A DNA stretch of 64,000 nucleotides from Beta vulgaris subsp. vulgaris. Its lineage: Eukaryota > Streptophyta > Magnoliopsida > Caryophyllales > Amaranthaceae. The stretch covers positions 39,128,056 through 39,192,055 of the forward strand of contig NC_079205.1 in assembly GCF_026745355.1 (NCBI RefSeq), read 5' to 3'. Under the pieces are notes generated by a model. The model was not told the DNA's origin. It made no database searches and was given only the letters and a program-made list of their open reading frames with translations. The translations under genes were made by a program, and so were the position numbers. Every line of letters starts with the position of its first letter. Within the stretch, counting starts at the first letter, position 1. Of the stretch, positions 35,338-46,345 are shown piece after piece.

Positions 35338-36892
35338 CACTAGTAGAATAATTGTTTATTGCTGCAGTAATATTGCTGCGTTTTTACCCATACGCAGTAA
35401 TATATCACGTAAAAGAAAAAAGAAAAATATAAAATAACCATATTGCTGCGGTTTTTGCCGAAAACCACAGCAATATGGTTTTAGAGGAAACTTTTTTATC
35501 ATTTGACCAAACATATTGCTGCGGTTTTTTCGGCGGAAACCGCAGCAATATATTAAAATAATTATAAAAAAATATTATTTGGATCTATTGCAGCGGTTCC
35601 TACCGAAAATCGCAGCAATAGGCTTTTAAATTAATATAAAAAGGATTCATTTAGGGTTTCAACCTCATTTCACTCCTCTCCCCCCTCATTAGTTCAGCCT
35701 CACGCCTCTCCATTTCCCTCTCATTTCTTCCACGTCTCTCCCTCTCCGTCTCATCAGTTCAGCCTCACGCCTCTCATTAGTTCAACTTTCTTTCACGCCT
35801 CTTCCTCTCCCTCTCATCAATTTTCTTTCACGCCTCTCATCCGTTCGATTTCGTGTCGGTGTTCTACCGGCGTTCGGCCTCCTTTAACGCGTTCGATTTC
35901 GTTTGTGCTAATTGATGAGAGAAACTGCGTTCAACCTCCTTTAACGCCTCCTTTAAAGCGTTCAATTTCCTTTAACGCGTTCGATTTCGTGGTGTTCGAT
36001 TTTGTTTGTGCGACAAACTGCGACAAACTCCGTGTTGGATTTTCAGATCTAGACTCGGATGGTCCTCTAAATACATCGATTTTGTTTGTGCGAACTGCGA
36101 CGAACTCCTTGTTGGATTTTCAGATTTGGGCGAGTGGTTACCGACGATTTTGTTCGCTGCAACGTTGGTTGCCGGCGATTTTGTTGATGCGACAAACTAT
36201 GGATCTGTGCGAGTGGTTGCCAGATATTTTATTATTGTTTTTTTGGTTGCCGGCAATTGTTCGCTGCGTGAATATTTATTTTGTACTTAATTTTTTTTTT
36301 GTATTTTTACTTAAATTTTATTGTTAAATTTTGTAGAGGTTGATATTTTAGTTGAATGTTGCTGAGGGAACTTTTTCTTGTTTTTATTGTTTCAGATTTG
36401 TTTGTTTAGTATAATTTAGCTTATTTTCGTTTGTAATTTTTTTATATTTCAGATTTGTTTTTCTTCATTAGTTTCATTTTCGTTTTTTGTTCAGCTTTCT
36501 TATTGTTGTTTTTTTGTTAGGTTCATTTTATGGTGGAAGTTTCTGATTTTTTGCTATTTTTTTTGAATTTTTTTTATCTTTCGATTTTAAGGGTAAAATG
36601 CAAAAAAAAATAAAAAATTTTGCTTACACTTGTACCTATTGCTGCGGTTTTTCCAACAAACCGCAGCAATATGTCTATTTTTTTATTATTATATTCAGTA
36701 TATTGCTACGGTTTTTCGGAAAAACTGTAGCAATATACTTTATGAATCTGATATAAAATATATATATTGCTGCGGTTTAAAACCGCAACAATATATTTAA
36801 TACCTATTGTTGGCCCCTTAATTGCTACGCGGCGAAAACTGCCGCAATAGGTCGTTTAATGACCGCAACAATAATCATTTATTCTACTAGTG
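35338..36892. mobile_element. CACTA-type non-autonomous element (1,555 bp), complete
   Basis: The left end is CACTAGTAGAATAA and the right end is its complement TTATTCTACTAGTG. Both sides carry the 3-bp target TAA (35335-35337 and 36893-36895). Subterminal regions (35360-35620 and 36640-36860) hold multiple palindromic pairs of TATTGCTGCGGTTTT and AAAACCGCAGCAATA. The interior (35640-36600) begins with TTTAGGGTTTCAACCTC and CT-rich leader-like sequence, then GTTCGATTTCG-type repeats and T-rich sequence. No transposase. It is inserted in the integrase zinc-finger region of the gypsy remnant, and the flanking integrase text is otherwise continuous. Confidence 0.92.
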
Positions 36893-39800
36893 TAATAAGG
36901 AGTATTATACCTCTCATCCATAAGTCGTCTCTTAAGATCATCACATTTTTGTGGTACACACCACCTTCCCTTGAACCTTAAACTTCCATCATCATGAATC
37001 TTAAAGTTGACTTCCTTACCTTGCTTCATCTTCCCCTTAATCTTATCTAGGTGCTCATCCCCAACTTGACCCTCTTTGATCTCGTCGAAAATTGATAACC
37101 CCAATGACAAAGCACTCAATCTTACCACGATTTCTTCAGGATTTAAAATTTCTAGGCTAAGCCTTTGCATATCTCGACACAACTCTTCAAGAAATATTAA
37201 AGTATTCAGGCTATGGCTCGACTTTCTACTCAAAGCATCGACAACTACATTCGCCTTCCCTTCATAATATTGGATGTCGAGGTCGTAATCCTTTATCAAC
37301 TCTAACCGTCTGCTTTGTCTCATATTGAGGTATTGTCTAGGTGAAAATGTACTTCAAACTCTTATGGTCGGTAAAGATCTTACATGTTTCCCCATAAAGG
37401 TAATGTCTCCAAATTTTCAAGGCAAACACGATAGCAGCTAGCTCTAAATCATGGATAGGGTAATTAGCCTTATACGGTTTCAACTGACACGACGCATATG
37501 CAATCACCTTCCCATATTGCTCTGAAACACATCCCAAACCATTCTTTAAAGTATCACTATACACCTCAAATCCCTCATTTCCATCAGGCAGGGTCAAAAA
37601 ATGGGTGCAGAGGTTAAACGCTTCTTTAAAATCTAGAAGGCTTCCTCGCACTTCTCACTCCACTCGAATTTTGACTCTTTCTTCATCAAATTGGTCATTG
37701 GCCTTGCTATCTTCAAGAAATCTCTCACAAATCTCCTATAATAGCCAGCTAAACCCAAAACCTTCTGATATTTGACACATACTTTGTAATACGCCACTCA
37801 CTAACAGCTTGGATCTTAGCAGGATCTATAGAGACTCCCTCTTTAGACACATAATGACCCAAAAATGCTACTTTATCCAAACGAAACTCACACTTAGAGA
37901 ACTTGGCATACAATTGATTATTCCTAAGTGTCTTCAATATAATTCTCAAGTTCTCATCATACTCTACTTCATTCTTCAAATAGATTAGAGTATCATCAAT
38001 GAATATCACGACAAACTTATCTAAAAACTCATGGAAAGTCCTATTCATCAAATCAAGAATATCGTAGGGGCATTGGTCAATCTAATTGACATCACAGTGA
38101 ACTCATAATGGCCATAACGCGTCCTAAACGCATTCTTAGGTACATCCTTATCAGCTACCCTCAACTAGTTATACCCCCAAACGCAAATCGATCTTCGAGA
38201 ACACACTCTCTCCATTCAACTAGTCAAACAGGTCATGTATCCTAGGCAAGGGATACTTAATTTTTATGGTGACATTATTCAACTCTGTATAGTCGATGTG
38301 TAACCTTATACTCCCATTTTTCTTCTTCACAAATAGCACAGGAGCTCCCTAAGGTGATGCAGTAGGCCTAATGTAACCTTTATCCAGCAACTCTTGCAAA
38401 TACGTTTTCAACTCACTCATCTCAGGAGGTGCCATTCTATAAGGTGCCTTAGATATAGGTGCATCTATAGGAACAAAGTCTATGGTGAACTCAACAGCTC
38501 TAACAGGCGACATGCCCAAAATCTCACTTGGAAACACATCCATAAACTCATTCACGATTGGAACATCCTCGATCTTCAATCCAACCTCTTTACTCACATA
38601 TTGCACACTACAGAAAAACAACTCACACCCCTTTTTCATCAACTTCTTCACTTGCATCGCATAAATAACTCCAAAGTTCTTAGGCTTCCCAAAACGTCGA
38701 TATGAAGTCAACTTCCCTAAAGGGCTTATGAACACTACTTTCTGAGTTTCAGAGTCTATCTTGGCCTTGTAGAAACCTAACCAATTCATCCCAAGAATGA
38801 CATCTAGGTCTCTCAAATTAAATTTTATCAAGTCAAAAAAGCAACACACAATCTGCGATCTTCAGAGGCAAATCTTTAAACAACTTGGTACACATTATGA
38901 TCTCTCCACTAGGTATACTAGTAGGAAAAAAATCTACAACCTCATACTCTTAATGGTAGATGACGAAACAAAAGAATAAGTCGCCCTCGAATCAAATAAC
39001 GTTTTAATGAGAACATAGTTAATAGAAAAAGTACTAGAAACTACGTCGGCTGATCGTTCAGCTTCATTGCGACTCATCATGAACAGTTTACCTGAAGCCT
39101 TATTCTGGTTGTTGTTCTCACTAGCAGGCTTACTGTAGCTCATCTGGTTAATTTGTGACCCAACAGGCTTACCAAAAGTTACAAGTTACTAGGTCTCCCA
39201 GACTATCTCTACCAGGGTGGTTCTTACTGCACTTCTTACAATGGTAGATCCTCTCAGACTGGCCCTTATTGTTGTAGCCCTGACCATTCCTCCCTTGGTA
39301 CTTCCCATTCTTATTCATGTTCTTCTTGAAATTCCCTTGATTTCTCCCAACATTAAAATCCTTTTTTTTCTCACTCATTACAGCATTCTTCTTATCACAC
39401 TTCGACAGAAGTTCATAGATATGGGCGACTCTTCCATACACAATGTCTAGAGATAAAGAAATTAAAATTTCACCACCTAACCCCAGCTAGATTTCCTCAG
39501 TCAAACCTTGCTCAAACCTTTGAGCCTTTAATTCTTCAGTGGCTACTACCTCAGGTGCAAACCTCGCCAGTGTTATGAACTTATTGTAATACTCAAAGAT
39601 GGTCATACTTCATATCCTAATGTTGATAAAATCTTGGGCCTTCTGTTTTCTCATAAAAGTAGGGTAAAACATCCCTCTTAAAGCAGTAACAAAGGAGTCC
39701 CAATTAAATCCCTCAATAGCACTTAGTCTAGACCCATTTTCTCTCCACCACAAATCAACCTCGACTTTTAGGAATAGTACAGTTTGACCTACTTTCATAC

Positions 39801-40523
39801 CCTCAGGACATTTCACATCCCCAAAGATCTTTTCAAACTCCCTAATCGAACTCTCTAAGAAGGTAGGATAATCTTGCCCCTTAAAGTATGGTGATTTAAC
39901 CTTGGCTAGTCTCTCAAACATGTCCCCAGCATAATCGGCACACTAAGCTCTTTCTTGGGTCAGTTTCTCCGCCAATAGGCCAATAGCAGAAGCTAAATCA
40001 TTATTGTTGCTAGTCATTCTACTATGCGACCTAAAATTAACATAACACTACTTCAGGTTTCGATGCCCAACTTAAATGTCATTCTCTAGGAAGGTAACCT
40101 TTGATTTGATCATACAAGATCTCATCAACAAACAATTTCTTAAGAAATTATAATAATACCACAAATAAATTTTCATAGACCACATAATCATTCATGAAGA
40201 ATATTCACATCAAGAATAACGCATATAGAGATCAATAAATAAAGATCCAATCATAACAATTAAATAAAATGTTCTCATTCGCGTGCTAAAATAAATCTTG
40301 CTCACTTGGATTACTAAATATTTGCTTTTTATTCCTCAAAGATGCCGATAATAATTTTTTTCTAAACTATAATACTTTATTTTTCCTAAATCAAAGTAAA
40401 GGTACTATGAAATAAATTTAAACCATTATTTGACTAATTATCCAACATTATTGTCAAAGCATAAATGCACAGGTAAATAATCTAAGGAGATACATTATCA
40501 GTCTTATCCTTTGATTCCTTATA

Positions 40524-40923
40524 CTATTCTGGAGTGAAAACCTCATCTTCAAATTCTTTAATGTCCTCAGTATTATAGTAGACATATCTTCTAAATCTTG
40601 TAGATCTACGCATCTTCTTAGGTTGAGGCTCGTCCTCTTCTGACTCATAATCACTCTCAAGTCTCAAAACGACATGGTAGATGTCCATCCTAGTATGTCC
40701 CCTAGCACGGTCAAACTCGTGGAGAACCTCATCATCAAACATGACGCATAATGACCTCTAGGCTGGTGTAGCTATCATTATCAGACTCATAACCTCCATC
40801 GCTCTCATCATCACTCAATACAATAGGGTTGTAATAGCTCTCGATTCTAGTAGCTTCTCTATCAGACATAACTAGCGATATATAACAATAAATATAACTT
40901 CCATAAGCAATTGGTACTCTCAC
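40524..40923 (-). pseudogene. Acidic leader ORF upstream of gypsy gag
   Basis: Two overlapping minus-strand frames (40923-40735 and 40742-40524) read as one protein if a single-base shift near 40738 is allowed. The first has LSDDESDGGYESDNDSY and the second LESDYESEEDEPQPKKMRRS and YNTEDIKEFEDEVF. It is strongly acidic with one basic patch. It lies between the LTR-like region and gag, so it belongs to the gypsy element. I do not know its function. Confidence 0.5.
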
Positions 40924-41422
40924 TTAACGTATAATCCCAACAATAAGCAGTAAGTAAGAATAACCAACAATATAAAGCATAGAAATAACATCAACAGTTA
41001 GCAGAAAGAAAAATATAATCATGCTGAACTAACTATTTAATGCAGACATATAATATTTCTATCCTATATGCCCTTCTTATACTACCCACCACTCACAAAA
41101 TAATAAAATATTCAAAATATACTTGAAGTATTAGAATAATTTAAATAAAAAATAATTTCGAATTATAAGTGGACAAAAAAAATGAAATAAAAATTAAATA
41201 AAATAGTTCGAAATTTTCGAACAAAATAAAAAATCAGACCCCTTTTTTTTGAAAAAAAAAATCGAACTGAAATAAATATTTTAAATCTTGAAAAATGTTT
41301 CGAAAAGTAATTTGAACACAACGAATAGGTAGGAGCTCAAATCTAATAAATTCATTTTAAGTAACTAGCTAGTTAGGCGCCTAAAAATTTAAAGTTGGCA
41401 CGAAAGGCCAATAAAACCTAAA

Positions 41423-41437
41423 GCTCCAAGATATCAC
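41423..41437 (-). other. Possible degenerate primer-binding site of the gypsy element
   Basis: The minus strand reads GTGATATCTTGGAGC, which resembles the TGGTATCAGAGC complement of initiator tRNA used by many plant gypsy elements but with several mismatches. It lies where a primer site should be, between the LTR-like sequence and the gag leader. Confidence 0.35.
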
Positions 41438-42784
41438 TTTATAACAACTTGACAATTCTCTATTTTTCAAAATACTTTTTCAATATAAAACTTAGAGAAT
41501 TATCAAAGCATTATCGTCAGTGTGATAATGTATCGGCTTATTCAGAATTTTGCAGCGAAAAATAAAATGAATAAACTTTAAATTAGAATTTAGCCAACTA
41601 AAAAAAGTCAAACCAACAAAAGTCAAATTCAAACTCAAAAGTCAAAGTCAACGACAATAGTCAACGGCAACTACAATAGTAAAAGTCAAAGTATGATAAC
41701 ATAATCTACACAAGCTCTCCAAAACCCGAATCCAAGATGAATCATCTTCAACCCTATAGATGGACAATGCACTATTGATCCCTAGAGACTACTCACCAAG
41801 ATAGGTCATCACAGGATCAATAAGGCATAGCCATGATCAACACACACACAGACACACACACAAAATCATGTAATCAACAAATATGAGTACATCATAACAA
41901 ATAAATAAACAATCCTAAGATGATACTAATGAAGAATAAGCAAACGTAAATAATAACTTTGCAGATAACTTTTACTCAACTAAACTTCACAACAAATAAT
42001 TTAATTATTTTAGATAGAATAATCAATGGAACAAGTTTTCTAAACCAAAACCAGCCTTCAACTTAGAAGAAAAAATAATACAAGTCTACAACTATTGCTA
42101 TCCACAGTTTACTTTACATGATTAATAAATTATTCACTTGTTATGACTCACAAGTAGAACAAATAATACAATCATCAAAACAATAACAACTTCTATTTTT
42201 ATCTTAGGTTTAGATAAGGTGATCAACAACAACTTAACAACCCAAGATTAATTCCAACTTTAATCTATAACCTTCCTTTATTTGTTGAACCAAGTCAACA
42301 ACCAACCAACCTTTCATAAATATAATAATCCACTTATCAAATAAGGCCCTCGCTCGATCCTCATAAAGTAATTAGATAATAAAAAGGGAACAAAATGATT
42401 CAATCATGATCCAAACCAACATATATATTAATCCCTCATGTAATTTAATAAAATAAAGTTCCCAAATCACATATGCTTGTATCAATCTTCCATACCAACA
42501 TATTATAAAATCACAACCAACATGTTTCACACGACATAAAACATGCAAATTCAATTTTCAATAGAAATCACAAATGAACTAAAAATAGTTCCCTATACAT
42601 GATACTACATAATTCTCATCCTTAGAATCATGATACTAATCCAATCAACACAACCAAGGATCCTTGGGTCTAATGGTATGACTTCTTATCTCCCACATGG
42701 GAGACCAAGGTTCAAATATTGGTGAAAGCAAAATTTTCAATATTATTATGGGGGAGAGGGAGCTTGGGGCTCGTTGGGCCTTTG

Positions 42785-43907
42785 TAGGGGTGTTAACGAG
42801 TCGAACTAAGACCGAATATGCTAAGGCTCGGCTCTAAACTAGATGAAGTTCGGTTCGGTTCGGCTCGACTCAAATCTCGATGAGCCTCCAATATTTGGGC
42901 TCCGCTCGAGCTTGACAGGATAAAATCCAAGCTCGGCTCATGGCTCGGCTCAAAACTTAGTTTGAAAAAGTTGGGCTTAGGCCCAACCACGTAGGCCCAA
43001 GTCAACAACTAAAGCTACACTTAGGCGGTAGGCCCAACCGTGTAGGCCAAGTGTGCCCAAGAAAGTAAATGAGCTTGTTCACCCATCCACCATATGCTTT
43101 TATAACTTGGTTTCCCTCTTGGCATTGCTAAAATTTCAATGTGGGACTCCATGGTTTGTTGAAGAAAAACAAACCCATCCTACCAATGCTTTTATAACTT
43201 GGTTTCTCTCTTACCATTGCTAAATTTTCAATATGGGACTCCATGTTTTGTTTAAGTCATCCTACATATGTTTTTATAACTTGGTTTCCCTCTTAGCATT
43301 GCTAAAATTTCAATGTGGGACTCTATGTTCTGTTTAAGAGAAAAACTCACCCTAAATATTACTTTATAACTTGGTTTTCCTCTTAACTTTACTAAAATTT
43401 CAATGTGGGACTTTCGTGTTTTATTTAAAAATTTTCCAACCTTGTAACAATAAGACTCTAAATGCATTTAAATAATAAATTATTAAATAATTTAATTATC
43501 AAATAATCAAATATTTTAAAATATACTTCATTCTTTTTGTGAAGAAAATAGAGTATAAAGTTTGTTTTCTAACCAAGGAGGTACAAAATCAAACTCTAAG
43601 TTAAGGTAAGGAGTAGTAGCTATTTATAAAGAAAATAAGATTGGTGCTTGTTTTATTAACCAATGTGGGACTTTAGTGCCTAGTGGAGTACTATCCAAGG
43701 TCCAAGTTGGATTACATATTAAAATATAAATAGTAATGTAAATTTCATCGAACGTGTTTGCGAGCTTTCGAGCCAAACTCTATTAGACTCAGGCTCGGCT
43801 TATTAAGGTCTCGAGATCTCGAACTCGAATCGAGCCCCTCCAAGCCGAGCTTTGATTGAACCAAATCCGAACAGTTTGCGAGTTGTCCTGGCTCATTAGT
43901 ACCCATA
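42785..43907. mobile_element. hAT-type non-autonomous element (1,123 bp) inside SINE copy 2
   Basis: Identical 8-bp target copies GGCCTTTG (42777-42784 and 43908-43915) flank it. The ends are TAGGGGTGTTAACGAG and, on the complement, TATGGGTACTAATGAG, an imperfect inverted repeat. Both ends are rich in GGCTCGGCTC/CTCGAG words. The interior carries a four-copy tandem repeat and no transposase. Confidence 0.85.
43099..43440 (+). repeat. Four-copy tandem repeat (82-95 bp) inside the hAT element
   Basis: ATAACTTGGTTTCCCTCTTG and close variants start at about 43099, 43194, 43276 and 43367. Each is followed by a GCTAAAATTTCAATGTGGGA block, and the spacers differ in length. Confidence 0.85.
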
Positions 43908-45560
43908 GGCCTTTGAGTGAGTGACCCTGTGCGAGGGCAGTCCATTGGAAATTCATCTGACCGCGGGTTCATGAAAGGGGCCCCTAAAAAATCCAATCAA
44001 CTCATTAGTATGTACGTACCTTGTGTAGAAAAATCGAGAGACCACTTTCACAACTTTAAAAGTCGCCTAAAGAGAATTCTCCGCCTAAAACAACCAATAT
44101 TAATCCATAATCAATCCCTTATAAATTTACAGTAATAATTAAATACTTTAAATCTTTCCTAAAAGTGTTTAAAATATTTCTCATCATTAAAACTTAAGTA
44201 TTAAACCCTCCTAGTATAGTACTACTATAATAGTTGTTAAAAACTCTCAAAACTCATGTTTTAAAATCACAAAACTCCATCATCAACACTCTTTTCAAAT
44301 TTCCAGCAACATATAATATATTAAATCTCTTCTCAAACATACTTAAACATATATAAATTATAAGAATACTCAATTTCATAAACTATAATATACTACTATG
44401 ATTTTCAACCTTTTAAACCGTAAATATCCATGTTTTGATAATTAAAAATCCAATTCAAACATAATAAGTAAGTCTCAATTTTTATTTCTTTGATACACAA
44501 AGAATCTAATCTTAGATTCACAATTCACTCATCAAACTATAACTTTTGAACATAATCATATCAAAGCAAATCCAAATAAAATATAAATTCTGCATTATAA
44601 AACTTGAGGAGGAAGAATTAACCAAAGCAAGAAGAGGAGGAGAGGTGTGCAACACTAAGGCGGCGGAACAGAGGCGACGAGGGCTGCCGGTCGACGATTG
44701 GCGAGGAGGCAGCGGCAGACGAGGAAGATAAGGAGAAAACGTGAGAGAGAAGAAAGAAGAGGAAAAGAAAAGAGATAGAAAATAATAGGAGGGGCCTGAA
44801 ATTCTTGGGAGAAAGAGGAGAGATAAAATAATCGTGTGAGAAAAATTGGGGTTTATGGGAATTCATAATTTTATATAAGTTTTCCTTGTGGGCTTAAAGG
44901 TTATTGAGCTCAAACTAGAGTTTAATGATTGATGAATGGAGTGTTTGGGTTCCTCATACCCAATTAGAAATCTTTTTTCAAAGGCAAATAATGTTATAAA
45001 CTTTTCAAATATTTTTCAAAGCATGTCTAGACAAAATGTTTAACTTCTTTAAATCATTAAAATATTTCCTTTGGCTTTCAAATAGTCAACCTTTGAAAAA
45101 ATAAATCATCCAAATACTAAAATATATTTTTTGTAAAGAAATACTAAAATATATTTAAATATAAATAACTATACATTAAATATATTTATAAAATTCATAA
45201 CTTTACGGGGGATTACACCCATGTCCCGCTGGTCGCCTTGACGTTCGGGTCATGGGTGGAACGTTTAGGCCTGATGTTCCCAAAAAAATTTCGATTTATT
45301 ATTAGGTAAGTGGTGGCAAGGGGAGATAGGTGGTGGTGGGTGTTGATGGGGTAGTAGGTGGTGGAAAAAAGTGGAGTAAAATAGTAAATTAAAAATGATC
45401 TCGAAAGAATTTTGAGAAATTTTGAGACAATATTAACGAATTTTTTCCTTGAATAATGCAAAAAAGGGTATTATTCCCAAAATATGCCTCAAAAAAAAAA
45501 AAAATTCCCTGCGTACTGTCCACGTAGGACGGCACGCGAGAATTTTTTTTTTGTACTTCA

Positions 45561-45775
45561 GCTAAACCACTACTTGAAATAGCGGTTTAGGCATAGAAAC
45601 CGCTACTCCAAGTAGCGGTTATGTTTAAAATTAACCGCTAGTTCAAGTAGCGGTTGATACATATTGACCGCTACTTGAAGTAGCGGTTTACATGCCTTTG
45701 GACACGCGCCTATAAACCGCTACTTGGAGTAGCAGTTCATTAAAGGAAACCGCTACTTCAAGTAGCGGTTTAGTA
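45561..45775. repeat. Left subterminal palindrome array of the Mutator-like element
   Basis: Six imperfect palindromes of 22-26 bp built on AACCGCTACTTGAAGTAGCG, each able to form a short hairpin, separated by 8-20 bp. Confidence 0.9.
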
Positions 45776-46345
45776 AAATCCCCAAATTCTCACACTCGAA
45801 ACATTTTTCTCTCAAACTCCCTTCTCCCTATCTCTCATAACCCGACAACGGCGAAACCCGGAGCTCACCGCACACGGCCACCGGAGCTCACCGCACACGG
45901 CCATCACCGGAGCTCAGCGCACACGGTCACCGTCGCTCACGGACGCACCTCACCGGCGCACCACCACCGACAACCTGAACTGATTTTTGTGGGTTTTTTT
46001 TTGTTTTTTTTTTAATTTAATTTGCTTATCATGCCATATTTGTTATATATTTTAGGTTTGTAACTGTTGTTAGATGGAAATTGTTTAGTTTGATTAGTAT
46101 AATTTAATTGTTGATGGTTAAAAATTTAGCATATTGTGATGGTTGATTTTGCATGAATTGGAAGGTGATATATTGTTGATATAGGTTGGTTAAAAGTGGT
46201 GTTGAGCATTTTGTGATGGTTGATTTTGCATGAATTGTTGTGTTTAAGTTGCAAATACTACTAGTATAGGTGAAGAATGGTGTTCATATTGTTTGAATGT
46301 GTAGAATAAGAATAACTTAAACATTCTGTTTTTTGTATGTAGAAT

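Larger units (their letters stand above)
34997..40923 (-). pseudogene. Ty3/gypsy gag-pol remnant, split by a CACTA element
   Basis: Read on the minus strand from right to left, the domains keep gypsy order. An acidic leader ORF (40923-40524) comes first. Gag follows (39921-39610, with LWWRENGSRL and FYPTFMRKQKAQDF) and a zinc-knuckle region (near 39250, YHCKKCSKNHPG, C-x2-C intact but the rest degraded). The protease (39080-39030) reads FDSRATYSF where Asp-Ser-Gly is expected. Reverse transcriptase spans 38850-37750 (RDLDVILGMNWL, MDVFPSEI, YRMAPPEM and FIDD at about 37990). RNase H spans 37651-37337 ([34 protein letters not shown]). The integrase zinc region and the start of its core are at 37323-36896 and 35337-34997. 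Breaks include a TAG at 38349-38351 in place of the Trp codon of the usual SPWGAP motif, several frameshifts, and loss of the integrase C-terminus. It is dead. Confidence 0.9.
42650..43989 (+). mobile_element. SINE (copy 2), split by a hAT element
   Basis: The same family as the SINE at 11793-12876, here on the + strand. The head is CCTTGGGTCTAATGGTATGA (box A-like) then GAGACCAAGGTTCAAATATT (box B-like). The body reaches GGGCCTTTG, is interrupted at 42785-43907, and resumes AGTGAGTGACCCTGTGCGAG and ends near GGGGCCCCTAAAAA. Flanking copies of AATCCAATCAAC at 42638-42649 and 43990-44001 are a 12-bp target duplication. Confidence 0.8.
41438..45215 (-). repeat. Gypsy 5' LTR-like region (minus strand), invaded by a hAT-split SINE
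   Basis: On the minus strand it starts TGTAATCCCCCGTAAAGTTA at 45215, a usual gypsy LTR opening. It passes a leader-like block (44600-44870) and near its end has GTGATGACCTATCTTGGTGA (41795-41820), a text often seen near the end of plant gypsy LTRs. After removing the SINE and hAT insertion (42650-43989) about 2.4 kb remain. The opposite LTR-like flank (34384) starts TGTAATAGCCC and has different sequence, so the pair is not a simple two-LTR element. Confidence 0.45.

Noticed and set aside
45216..45445. Target duplication of the Mutator-like element
   Set aside because: I compared the 9-11 bases on both sides of the inverted repeats and found no convincing match, so none is claimed.
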